From: Paracoccus yeei ATCC BAA-599 | GTDB lineage: Bacteria > Pseudomonadota > Alphaproteobacteria > Rhodobacterales > Rhodobacteraceae | Reading direction: 5' to 3' | DNA: 54,107 nucleotides | NCBI RefSeq assembly: GCF_000622145.1 | Contig: NZ_JHWH01000028.1 | Coordinates: 1 to 54,107, forward strand | Shown: one piece after another, positions 16,333 to 23,272 of the stretch | How the letters are laid out: every line of letters begins with the position of its first letter | Numbering within the stretch: position 1 is the first letter of the stretch | Position numbers and translations under genes: made by a program | Notes under the pieces: model-generated | What the model was told of the DNA's origin: nothing | The model's database searches: none | Seen by the model: the letters and a program-made list of their open reading frames with translations, nothing else

Positions 16333-16923
16333 ATGCCCGAGATTGAACCGACTGACCCGCTGTTCACGCATCCCGAACCGCTCACGCATTTCCGCGCCAA
16401 GGACCTGGCGACCGCCTTGGCTCGCAGCGGCGTGCCCTACAGCACCTCGGCCGCGCGTATTCAGAACTATGCCAAGGCGAACCTGATCCACGTTCGCGGG
16501 CGGGTGGGCGAAGGGAAGAACTCACCCAATGTTTACGGCATTTCTGATGTGGCGGCGGCGCTGATGCTTTCCAGCCTTCAAGACCTTGGTGTCGCGGATC
16601 AGGAGGTTCTGAGTTACACGTCCTCGACCCTCTATCACTGGTATCTGGGACAGACGCCCCGCAGCTTCCATCCGATCCTTGCCGCACTCTCGGATACTCT
16701 GTGTGGGCATGAGTGGATGTTGCAACTGCGATTTTTGCGTCATACGCAAACGCAGGAACGCTATATCCTGCGCAACTTTGGCCGCATGACCGACGAACCA
16801 TTCTGGCAGGGCTCGGAAAACACCAAGTCGCCGGAATGGGAACCCGTTGGGGATATTCTCATCAACAGCGGCTCGCTACACGCCCTTGCCCGTCTGATCG
16901 AACCGCCCAAGGGCGCGAACTGA
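16333..16923 (+). CDS. MerR-like winged-helix protein between terminase and portal
   Basis: 196 residues. Residues about 18-80 resemble a MerR winged helix: HFRAKDLATALARSGVPYST, then ARIQNYAKANLIHVRGR (recognition helix and wing), and NVYGISDVAAALMLSSLQDL. The C-terminal 110 residues match nothing I recognise; they include EVLSYTSSTLYHWYLGQ and end LIEPPKGAN. It is not a standard head gene, yet it leads the head operon, 12 bp upstream of the portal gene and downstream of a good promoter. I infer a regulator of the element's late genes or of helper sensing; a structural role is possible. Its position is unusual for a phage and worth attention. Confidence 0.55.
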   Translation: MPEIEPTDPLFTHPEPLTHFRAKDLATALARSGVPYSTSAARIQNYAKANLIHVRGRVGEGKNSPNVYGISDVAAALMLSSLQDLGVADQEVLSYTSSTLYHWYLGQTPRSFHPILAALSDTLCGHEWMLQLRFLRHTQTQERYILRNFGRMTDEPFWQGSENTKSPEWEPVGDILINSGSLHALARLIEPPKGAN

Positions 16924-16934
16924 GGCTGGCGCGC

Positions 16935-18290
16935 ATGGGCATCCTGTCCCGGATCCTGAACCGCGCCCCTGCCGCGCCTGCTGTCCAGACTCGACGCTTC
17001 GACGGCGCGACGGGCGGCCGGCGTGGCTTCGGCATGGGCACCTTCGGGCGGATCAATCCCGAGATCGCCGCAGCGGGCCCACAATTGCGCAGCCGCGCGG
17101 CCTATCTGGCGCAGAACAATCCTTGGGTTGCACACGCCGTTGCCAACTGGACGGGCGCGCTTGTGGGCTCTGGCATCATGCCCGTGTCGCGGCACCCCGA
17201 CGCCGCTACCCGTGCCGCACTTAATGCCTATTTCCGCGACTGGACGGACTCTGCCGATGCCGAGGGGCGCACCGATTTCGAGGGACTGCAAACCTCGATC
17301 GCGCAAAGCCTTGTCGTCACTGGCGAGGGGCTGGCGCTGATCGTGGACTCGGACGAGGGGCCGAAGCTGCGCGTCCTGCCCGTCGAACTGCTGGACGAAA
17401 GCAAGACTGCTGATCTGTCGTCCGACCGCTTTATCTTCTCGGGCGTGGAGATGGACGGCAACGGGCGGCGGCTCGCATATCATATCCTGCCTGAGCGACC
17501 CGCCAGCGTCTTTGTCACCTATGCGCCCGCGCAGCGTATCGACGCGGCCAGCGTCCTGCATGTCGTGAAGCCTTCCGCACCCGGCCAGATCCGGGGCGCA
17601 TCATGGCTGGCGCCGATCATCCTGAGCGCAAGCGACTTCGACCAATATGCCGATGCTCTGCTGATGAGCGCGAAAGTCGCGGCAATGCATTCGGGCTTTA
17701 TCGTCAATATGAACGGTGCGGGCACCGATCCTTATGACGGGGCAGACACGCCCAGCATGGAACCAGGCACGTTGGTTCGTCTCGGGATGGGCGACGATGT
17801 TAAATTCAACAGTCCGGCCCAGCTTCAGCAGGCCGATGCTTTCCTGAAGCACAACCTGCGCCAGCTTGCAGCGGGGCTGGGGCTTCCTGATCATCTAGTT
17901 TCGGGCGATCTGTCAGGCGCAAATTATTCGTCCCTGCGGGCTGGCCTGCTGCCCTTCCGCCAGCGTGTCGAACAGATTCAATATGGTGTGCTGGTCCCGC
18001 AGTTTTTGGGGCCGATCTGGCGGGCGGTTATCGAGGATGGAGTCCTTTCCGGCCGGATTGACGCCCCAGACTTTGAACAGAACCCCCGCGCGTATCTGTC
18101 AGCCGACTGGTTGCCGCCGAAGCCCCTGCAAGTCGATCCTGCGAAGGACGTTGAGGCCACACGCGCCGAATTGGAGCTGGGCCTGACCAGCCGCCGCAAA
18201 GCCGTCGCTGAACGCGGCTGGGCGCTGGAAGACCTGGATGCCGAAATCGCTGCGGAAAGGCCTCTAGAACAAAAGGATTCCAAAGAGTGA
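16935..18290 (+). CDS. Phage portal protein, lambda gpB family
   Basis: 451 residues, beginning MGILSRILNRAPAAP at the ATG 12 bp after the previous stop; the longer open frame upstream runs through the MerR-like gene. Family landmarks are RAAYLAQNNPWVAHAVANWT, DEGPKLRVLPVELLDE, VLHVVKPSAPGQIRGASWLA and LAAGLGLPDHLVSGDLSGAN followed by YSSLRAGLL. Twelve copies form the ring at one capsid vertex through which DNA passes. The length is that of a complete portal. The gene overlaps the next by 4 bp (GTGA). Confidence 0.93.
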   Translation: MGILSRILNRAPAAPAVQTRRFDGATGGRRGFGMGTFGRINPEIAAAGPQLRSRAAYLAQNNPWVAHAVANWTGALVGSGIMPVSRHPDAATRAALNAYFRDWTDSADAEGRTDFEGLQTSIAQSLVVTGEGLALIVDSDEGPKLRVLPVELLDESKTADLSSDRFIFSGVEMDGNGRRLAYHILPERPASVFVTYAPAQRIDAASVLHVVKPSAPGQIRGASWLAPIILSASDFDQYADALLMSAKVAAMHSGFIVNMNGAGTDPYDGADTPSMEPGTLVRLGMGDDVKFNSPAQLQQADAFLKHNLRQLAAGLGLPDHLVSGDLSGANYSSLRAGLLPFRQRVEQIQYGVLVPQFLGPIWRAVIEDGVLSGRIDAPDFEQNPRAYLSADWLPPKPLQVDPAKDVEATRAELELGLTSRRKAVAERGWALEDLDAEIAAERPLEQKDSKE

Positions 18291-20068
18291 ACAATCCGGT
18301 TCTCACCCGTCACGCGACCTTCCTGGCGAATAGCTATAATCCCGAGGATCGCACCTTTACCGCGGTCATCGCCACGCCGACTCCGGTGATGCGCCGCGAT
18401 GCTGCTGGCCCCTTTGCTGAGATTCTGCCGCCCGAGGCGTTCGACCTCACGGCGCAAACCTTGCCTGTCCTGGACTCGCACAACACCGCAAGCGTGCGGG
18501 CGATCCTTGGGCAAACCCTGTCCATCCGGCGCGAGGGTGACTCCATCGTCGCCGACATGCGCCTGTCGTCCGCCGAAGATGTTGCCCCGATCGGGCAGCG
18601 GATCGCGGATGGCACGCTGTCCGGTGTCTCGATCGGATACCGCGTTGCCGGATGGGCAACCCGCCGCGAGGCAGGCCAGCGGATCAAATCCGCTTCGCGC
18701 GTGCATCTCGCGGAGGTGACTCTAACCAGCAACCCCGCCGACCCCAACGCGGGCGTGCGACAAGCGAAGGAGGGCGGCATGCCCAAAGACGTCCAAGAGC
18801 AACAAGACGACCGCGCCGCGCTCATTGCCCGAGTCCGCGCCGCGCACAACCTGCCCGAGGAATGGGCGACTCGGATGGCGGAAGCCGAGGACGAACTGTC
18901 GGACGACGAAATCCGCGCCGATGGCCGGGAAACGGCTCTTGCCGCCCGTGCTGCCCGCCCGCAGGTGCAAATCCGGACCGCCACGCCGTCCAGTGAAGAT
19001 CCTGCCGTGATCCGCGATCGTCAGGTTGATGCGCTTTCCGCACGCATGATGGGCACTGCTCCGGCTGATGCGGCCCGACCCTTCATGCAGATGGGGCTTC
19101 AGGACTTCGCCCGCGATGCGCTGGTTCGCGCCGGTCAATCCGTCGCCACGCTGGGGCGTGAAGAACTGCTGACGCGCGCCATGCATACGGTTTCCGACTT
19201 CCCGGAACTACTGACGGGCGCGGGCAATCGGGTATTGGCGAACGCCTATCAACAGGCGCAAAGCCCGCTGAAGCAGCTTGCCCGCCAGCGCACTGCCGCC
19301 GATTTTCGCCCCCTGTCGACTCTGAAGCTGGGCGAGTTCTCGGGCCTGCAGAAAGTCACCGAGGCCGGAGAAATCAAGTCGATAACCACGGGCGAGGCGA
19401 AGGAAAGCTACAGCCTCGAGACCTTTGGCGGCATTTTCAGCCTGAGCCGCAAGGCGATCATCAACGACGACCTGGGCGCCTTCGCCCGCTGGGGCGAGAT
19501 GATGGGGCGCGCTGCTGCCGAGACCGAAACGGCGCAACTGTTGGGCCTGCTGCTGGCGAATGCGGGTGCGGGCGTGCTGCTGGATGATGGCCTGCCGCTG
19601 TTCCATGCCGATCACGGCAACGTCGCCACCACGCCCGGTCCGCTGGAACTGACAGCAACCGCCGATCCGCTGAGCGATGCCCGCCTTGCCCTGCGCAAGC
19701 AGAAGGGCTTGGACGGCGTGACTCCGGTCAACGTGGTGCCGAAATACCTGCTGGTGTCGCCCGAGAACGAAACCAATGCTGAGAAGATCCTGACCGCGAT
19801 TCAGGCTGTTGCCACGGCTGACGTGAACGCGATGGCCGGCCGGCTGCAAGTTCTGGTGGAGCCGCGACTCACGGGCCTGGGTTGGTATGTCTTTGGTGAT
19901 CCCGCCACCGCACCCGTGCTTGAATATGCTTACCTGTCCAGCGCGCAAGGGCCGCAACTGTCCAGCCGCGACGGCTGGGAAACGCTGGGCCGTGAGTTCC
20001 GCGTTGTCCTCGACTTCGGCGCAGGCGTCACCGATCACCGCGGCGCTTATCGCAATGCGGGGGCGTGA
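18287..20068 (+). CDS. Prohead protease and major capsid protein fusion
   Basis: 593 residues from a GTG start overlapping the portal stop, with AAGGA 11 bp upstream. Residues 1-160 are an HK97/S78-type prohead protease: LPVLDSHNTASVRAILGQTL (catalytic His region) and RIADGTLSGVSIGYRV (catalytic Ser region). Residues about 165-280 are a charged helical scaffold-like segment. Residues about 290-593 are the capsid subunit with the HK97 fold, with FSLSRKAIINDDLGAFARWG, LPLFHADHGN and GLGWYVFGDPATAPVLEYAY. Cleavage inside the fusion would free the shell protein. Such fusions are known in alphaproteobacterial prophages. It alone can make a capsid shell for the element. Confidence 0.92.
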   Translation: MNNPVLTRHATFLANSYNPEDRTFTAVIATPTPVMRRDAAGPFAEILPPEAFDLTAQTLPVLDSHNTASVRAILGQTLSIRREGDSIVADMRLSSAEDVAPIGQRIADGTLSGVSIGYRVAGWATRREAGQRIKSASRVHLAEVTLTSNPADPNAGVRQAKEGGMPKDVQEQQDDRAALIARVRAAHNLPEEWATRMAEAEDELSDDEIRADGRETALAARAARPQVQIRTATPSSEDPAVIRDRQVDALSARMMGTAPADAARPFMQMGLQDFARDALVRAGQSVATLGREELLTRAMHTVSDFPELLTGAGNRVLANAYQQAQSPLKQLARQRTAADFRPLSTLKLGEFSGLQKVTEAGEIKSITTGEAKESYSLETFGGIFSLSRKAIINDDLGAFARWGEMMGRAAAETETAQLLGLLLANAGAGVLLDDGLPLFHADHGNVATTPGPLELTATADPLSDARLALRKQKGLDGVTPVNVVPKYLLVSPENETNAEKILTAIQAVATADVNAMAGRLQVLVEPRLTGLGWYVFGDPATAPVLEYAYLSSAQGPQLSSRDGWETLGREFRVVLDFGAGVTDHRGAYRNAGA

Positions 20069-20313
20069 TGCCCACTCGCCCCGGTCAGTCTCTGATCCCA
20101 TCTGTCGATGACCTGCTGCTCTATCGCGCGGCTCTGCAGGATGCCCGGTTTTCGGGCGTCCGCACGGTGCGCGACTCGAATGGCGAGGAAGTCACCTATC
20201 GGTCGCAATCCGAAATCGAATTGGCGATCACGCGGCTTGATGCCGAGATCGCTCAACTGCAACGCGGGCGGTCCTCGCTGATCCGCATGCAAACCAGCAA
20301 AGGAATCCACTGA
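20065..20313 (+). CDS. gpW-like head-tail joining protein
   Basis: About 82 residues from GTG at 20065 (or 81 from the ATG at 20068). IPSVDDLLLYRAALQDARFS, GVRTVRDSNGEEVTYRSQSE and LAITRLDAEIAQLQRGRSSL match the short phage proteins related to lambda gpW, which plug the portal and build the tail attachment site. It overlaps the capsid gene by 4 bp and the next gene by 1 bp. In lambda-like phages gpW lies between terminase and portal; here it follows the capsid gene. In a tail-less element it would set compatibility with helper tails. Confidence 0.75.
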   Translation: MMPTRPGQSLIPSVDDLLLYRAALQDARFSGVRTVRDSNGEEVTYRSQSEIELAITRLDAEIAQLQRGRSSLIRMQTSKGIH

Positions 20314-20642
20314 TGGCACGAAACCATGTTCAGCCGGGACTCGTCCTGAGCATCCCCGCGCCTGCCGCTGTCCTGTCGGGTGGCGTTGTCGTGGCGGGCA
20401 ATCTTGTCGGCATCGCGCAGGGTGATGCTGCTGCAGGTGAAACCGTTGATGTCGCCCTGACCGGCGTTTGGGAGATCCCCAAGACCGCAGCGGACTCGTT
20501 CGCTGTCGGCGATCGCGTGTTCTGGAACGCCTCGACCGGCCTTGCGACCTCGACTGTGGGCAGTAACGCCCGCGTTGGCACGGCTGCGGAAGCTGCTGCG
20601 GCCTCGACCGGCGCCGTTCGCGTGCGCCTGGTCCAACTGTAA
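20313..20642 (+). CDS. DUF2190 family capsid-associated protein
   Basis: 109 residues. The pattern VLSGGVVVAGNLVGIAQGDA, ETVDVALTGVWEIPK, DSFAVGDRVFWNASTGLATS is that of DUF2190, a small beta-rich family encoded next to capsid genes and probably a decoration protein (parB-like head stabiliser). Start and previous stop overlap by one base (TGATG). The protein is complete. A GGAATCC ribosome site lies upstream. Confidence 0.82.
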   Translation: MARNHVQPGLVLSIPAPAAVLSGGVVVAGNLVGIAQGDAAAGETVDVALTGVWEIPKTAADSFAVGDRVFWNASTGLATSTVGSNARVGTAAEAAAASTGAVRVRLVQL

Positions 20643-20653
20643 GGAGTCATCCC

Positions 20654-20842
20654 ATGGCTAAGATGTATGCAAAGCACCGCATCATCCTGCCCGATGGCAG
20701 TGAGATCGAGCCCCGCGCTGTGTTCGACGCCACGCCCCAGCAGGCCCGGCAATTCGATCACCTGAACGCCGCGCGCGCTGCGACCGAGGCCGAGATCAAG
20801 GCTGCTGAAGCCGCTCAGGCGAAAGCGGACGGACTGGCCTGA
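20654..20842 (+). CDS. Small hypothetical protein, last gene of the head operon
   Basis: 62 residues. MAKMYAKHRIILPDGSEIEP opens with a short beta hairpin pattern; the second half is an Ala/Glu helix (ARAATEAEIKAAEAAQAKAD). An AAGGAG ribosome site lies upstream, 11 bp after the DUF2190 stop. No firm family. Similar small proteins follow DUF2190 genes in related prophages. A terminator follows at 20868, so this ends the operon. Confidence 0.65.
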   Translation: MAKMYAKHRIILPDGSEIEPRAVFDATPQQARQFDHLNAARAATEAEIKAAEAAQAKADGLA

Positions 20843-20867
20843 ACAACACCTATCGTGACGCTTGCAG

Positions 20868-20892
20868 ATGCCCCCCTTGCGGGGGCATTTTG
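20868..20892 (+). terminator. Terminator of the head operon
   Basis: ATGCCCCC / GGGGGCAT stem with a 5-nt loop, followed by TTT and further T-rich sequence, 25 bp after the last head gene. Confidence 0.85.
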
Positions 20893-21002
20893 CATTTGAG
20901 GGATCTTTGATTCAGGACTCTGACCCGTTCCCGATTTGCCTTGCTATGGTATCATCCATGGTATAGATCAACGTAACGGCTTGAACGGGCGTTGGTTGTT
21001 GG

Positions 21003-21019
21003 TCCCTCCACGCCTACCA
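21003..21019 (+). repeat. attR, 17-bp direct repeat
   Basis: Exact copy of the tRNA 3' end at 9071-9087. Bases on both sides differ from attL, so the shared core is 17 bp. It marks the right end of the integrated element. Confidence 0.92.
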
Positions 21020-21035
21020 TCAACCACTTTGGGCC

Positions 21036-21080
21036 ATAAATTGCCGGACAAAGTGTCCCGCAATTTATACCTGCGGGACA
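21036..21080. repeat. Three-part inverted repeat next to attR
   Basis: Segment A ATAAATTGCCGGACA (21036-21050) pairs with B TGTCCCGCAATTTAT (21054-21068) at 14 of 15 positions. B also pairs with C TGCGGGACA (21072-21080) over 9 bp. A-B and B-C hairpins exclude each other. It may be a recombinase site, an end of a lost mobile element, or a switchable RNA. Confidence 0.6.
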
Positions 21081-21176
21081 CATGCCCCGCTTGAGTTGAC
21101 CAACGTGAACTCGGTCTGATCCCAGAACCGGTGCCATGCCCCCGCCTCATTGAACCGATAGAACCCTGATTTTCAC

Positions 21177-21430
21177 TCATGCGGCCCCGGCCGGAACAGC
21201 GTCCAGACCCTCTGGCGCGGTCAACCGGATGATGCGATGGATCGTGCAGGCCTCGTTGTGAAAGCAGTCACCCGCGCGGCGCTCGACTTCGAGCGGAGGA
21301 TCATAGGGCTGGTCCAGATCAAACACATGCTCGACATAGCCGCAGGACAGGATCAAGATGTCGGCGGCGACTGGGTGGTCATGCGGATCGCTGTCAGGGC
21401 CGTCCGCTGCGGTAAAGCGATGCAAGACGC
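21177..21430 (-). pseudogene. Cupin-like protein remnant, C-terminal part
   Basis: About 85 codons reading VLHRFTAADGPDSDPHDHPV, then GYVEHVFDLDQPYDPPLEVE and ACTIHRIIRL. The HDHP pair and the later His match metal-binding cupin-like proteins often found near phages. Its upstream part is interrupted by an IS3 scrap, and a possible continuation lies at about 21665-21815. It is probably not functional. Confidence 0.5.
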
Positions 21431-21520
21431 CCAGAGATGTGGCTGCGGAAATCTGAACAAGCGGGGCAAGTGGATTTGCCGAGCAACAACGGCATGATGC
21501 TGCGAACGAGGAGAAGACCA

Positions 21521-21650
21521 TGGGCAGACGACCGCGCCGGAACCACAGCCCGGCATTCCAGGCGAAAGTGGGGGTAGTCGCGATCAAGGGCGAGAAGACC
21601 ATGATCGAGCTTGCGCAGGGTTTCGACGTTCATCCGAACCAGATCACCTG
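21521..21650 (+). pseudogene. IS3-family orfA fragment
   Basis: The plus strand reads MGRRPRRNHSPAFQAKVGVV followed by AIKGEKTMIELAQGFDVHPNQIT, the N-terminal helix-turn-helix of IS3-family OrfA. It breaks off after about 40 codons into unrelated sequence. It seems to have landed in the cupin-like gene read on the other strand. No partner orfB or terminal repeats are nearby. Confidence 0.75.
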
Positions 21651-21664
21651 GCGTCATCGTCCGC

Positions 21665-21815
21665 ATTGTAGCAGGCATCTAACGCATTGAACCGGACGCC
21701 ACGCAGATCAAAATGGTAATAGCCGCCGGGGTTGGTGATGCCGGTGATCGGCCGGAAGGTATCCCAGGACAGCCGAATTTTCGACGCTGCCCATCCAAAC
21801 CGACCTCAAAGCACG
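21665..21815 (-). pseudogene. Possible second part of the broken cupin-like gene
   Basis: A minus-strand reading WAASKIRLSWDTFRPITGIT then NPGGYYHFDLRGVRFNALDA and CYNADDDAR has protein-like composition but is bounded by stops and has no start. It lies on the far side of the IS3 scrap from the cupin-like fragment and may once have been contiguous with it, or be a separate decayed gene. Confidence 0.35.
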
Positions 21816-21904
21816 ATCCGGCCAGCCGCGGCGCTCCCTGCACAAAGGCCGCTTGGGAACATTGGTTCGCCAGAAAGGTTGATCGCAATCATCAGGAGGT
21901 AGAC

Positions 21905-22075
21905 ATGGCAGATGACCCCAAGACCCAGCGACAGGATCAATCGACCTATCCCGCCGACATGGAGGAGGAACGGCAGGAGCCCGACGGGCTGGGACACGAC
22001 AAGCCCAAGCCTTCGGACGCGCCGCCCGCCACGACGACGGTCGCGAACCCGGCAAAGGTCGAGACCCCGGATTGA
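21905..22075 (+). CDS. Small hydrophilic hypothetical protein
   Basis: 56 residues, MADDPKTQRQDQSTYPADME to AKVETPD. AGGAGGT lies 4 bp before the ATG, a near-perfect ribosome site, which is why the short start was preferred to the longer open frame. The protein is rich in Asp, Glu, Pro and Lys and is probably disordered. No family is recognised. It stands alone between decayed genes and the tRNA-Arg. Confidence 0.6.
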   Translation: MADDPKTQRQDQSTYPADMEEERQEPDGLGHDKPKPSDAPPATTTVANPAKVETPD

Positions 22076-22386
22076 TCTGGCCTCGGGCGCTCCAAGCTGG
22101 TGTGGAAGCGCCGACATCAACGGCCATCCCTTGCCGTGTGCAACCCGGCAGCATTGTGGAGGAAACGTATATTCCGCAGCCGCCGTCAACTTGCCGCGAT
22201 GTTCCTTGCGCAGGCGATCATGTCAGGATCGGTCTTAAGCCAATGGATAAGAGGCAGCGAGACTGCAAGGCCTTGGCAGAGAACGCATCCTATTGGGCAC
22301 AGAGCATGAACGGATTTAGGAAACCGCCTGAACCCGAGACGGAAAGCACGCAGACACGGAAAGTTCTTATGGGTTTTCCAAGCAGA
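22076..22386. other. Gene-free stretch before tRNA-Arg
   Basis: An open frame runs through here on the plus strand but continues into the antisense of the tRNA and has no ribosome site. I see no convincing gene, repeat or terminator. Confidence 0.55.
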
Positions 22387-22463
22387 TGGCGACCCCGGGA
22401 GGGCTCGAACCCCCAACCTAGCGCTTAGAAGGCGCTTGCTCTATCCGGTTGAGCTACGGGGCC
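22387..22463 (-). tRNA. tRNA-Arg(UCU)
   Basis: Full cloverleaf of 77 nt on the minus strand, with encoded CCA (22387-22389). The acceptor stem is GGCCCCG / CGGGGTC with one G-T pair. The anticodon stem AGCGC / GCGCT closes loop CTTCTAA, giving anticodon UCU. No integrated element is seen at its 3' end. Confidence 0.93.
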
Positions 22464-22536
22464 CTGTTTGCAAGGCGCGGGCCGTGGCCTGTCCCAAAGG
22501 GCGGCAGCGCATTTCTGAACGCCGCCGGGGACGATG

Positions 22537-23019
22537 TCAACCGGCGGCCAGCGTCAAGGTCATGAAGACGCTGTTCGGGTCCGGCCGGTAGTCCCCGAAA
22601 GGCGGGCATTCGGAAAATCCGGCACGCTCGTACAGGCGGCGCGCGGGGCGGAACATGGCCTGCGCCCCGGTCTCGAGGCTCAGGCGCGACAGGCCCTGGG
22701 CCCGGGCCTCGGCGATCAGCCCGTCCAGCAGCAGGCTGGCCAGGCCCCTGCCCCGTTCCTCGGCCAGGACATGCATCGACTTGATCTCGGCGTGATCGGG
22801 GCCGATGCGCTTGATCGCACCCATGCCGACAGGCCGGCCACCGTCGCGCAGGACCAGGAAGCGGATGGCGGGATCGACCAGATCCTCGCGCGGCAGCATG
22901 TGGATGGATTCGGGCGGGGTGTCTGCGTGCATGTCCCGGGTGTGGCGTTCGAACAGAAGCGTCAGGTCCGGGGCAAGCGGACTTTCCGCCGCAAGGGTCG
23001 GTTCGGGATGGTCGGTCAT
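22537..23019 (-). CDS. GNAT family N-acetyltransferase
   Basis: 160 residues. The acetyl-CoA binding motif is seen as EIKSMHVLAEERGRGLASLL, and later motif B as RLYERAGFSECPPFGDYRPD. Proteins of this type move an acetyl group from acetyl-CoA to an amine; the ending (PDPNSVFMTLTL) matches the small group that includes PaiA/YafP-like enzymes. The substrate cannot be told. It is divergent from the sulfate transport operon, with 253 bp between. Confidence 0.85.
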   Translation of the reverse strand: MTDHPEPTLAAESPLAPDLTLLFERHTRDMHADTPPESIHMLPREDLVDPAIRFLVLRDGGRPVGMGAIKRIGPDHAEIKSMHVLAEERGRGLASLLLDGLIAEARAQGLSRLSLETGAQAMFRPARRLYERAGFSECPPFGDYRPDPNSVFMTLTLAAG

Positions 23020-23272
23020 GGCGGTCTCCGGGGTGCCGAGGGACTGCTAACCCTCTGGCCAGCCGCATGCAAGCCGGCGAAAAAGGACATGGCCCGCCTG
23101 TTTCCCCCGGCAGCCGAAGATTGTCCGCCCCCTTCGCCCGCATGCGGAAAAGCGGCTTGGCCGGGACGGCTGCTGGCGAAACTTCCTCCGCCCCCGCTGC
23201 GCCCTGGGGGCCGGCTGTACGCTTGCTCCGGGTGCTGGGCAGGGCTAGGTCATGACCAAATCCGGAGGTCGC

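Larger units (their letters stand above)
9071..21019 (+). mobile_element. Integrated 11.9-kb capsid-forming satellite-like element
   Basis: The unit lies between identical 17-bp repeats, with the integrase next to the tRNA. It encodes replication (primase-helicase), DNA packaging (small and large terminase), capsid (portal, protease-capsid fusion, gpW-like, DUF2190) and a MerR-like regulator. No tail, baseplate, lysis or phage CI-type repressor gene is seen, and all main genes are uninterrupted. This is the make-up known for capsid-forming phage-inducible chromosomal islands. A prophage that lost its tail genes is the alternative. Confidence 0.75.
20843..21177. other. Gene-free right end of the element and beyond
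   Basis: Holds the head-operon terminator (20868-20892), the attR repeat (21003-21019) and a triple inverted repeat (21036-21080). No convincing reading frame is seen in this stretch. Confidence 0.7.

Noticed and set aside
9071..21019. Classification as a complete temperate prophage
   Set aside because: No tail, lysis or lysogeny-repressor gene could be found, and 12 kb is too small for a tailed phage with this head type.
21036..21080. Triple inverted repeat as a simple terminator
   Set aside because: No T run follows either stem on either strand and no intact gene ends just before it.
22072..22428. Open frame before tRNA-Arg
   Set aside because: It runs into the antisense of the tRNA, has no ribosome site and matches nothing.
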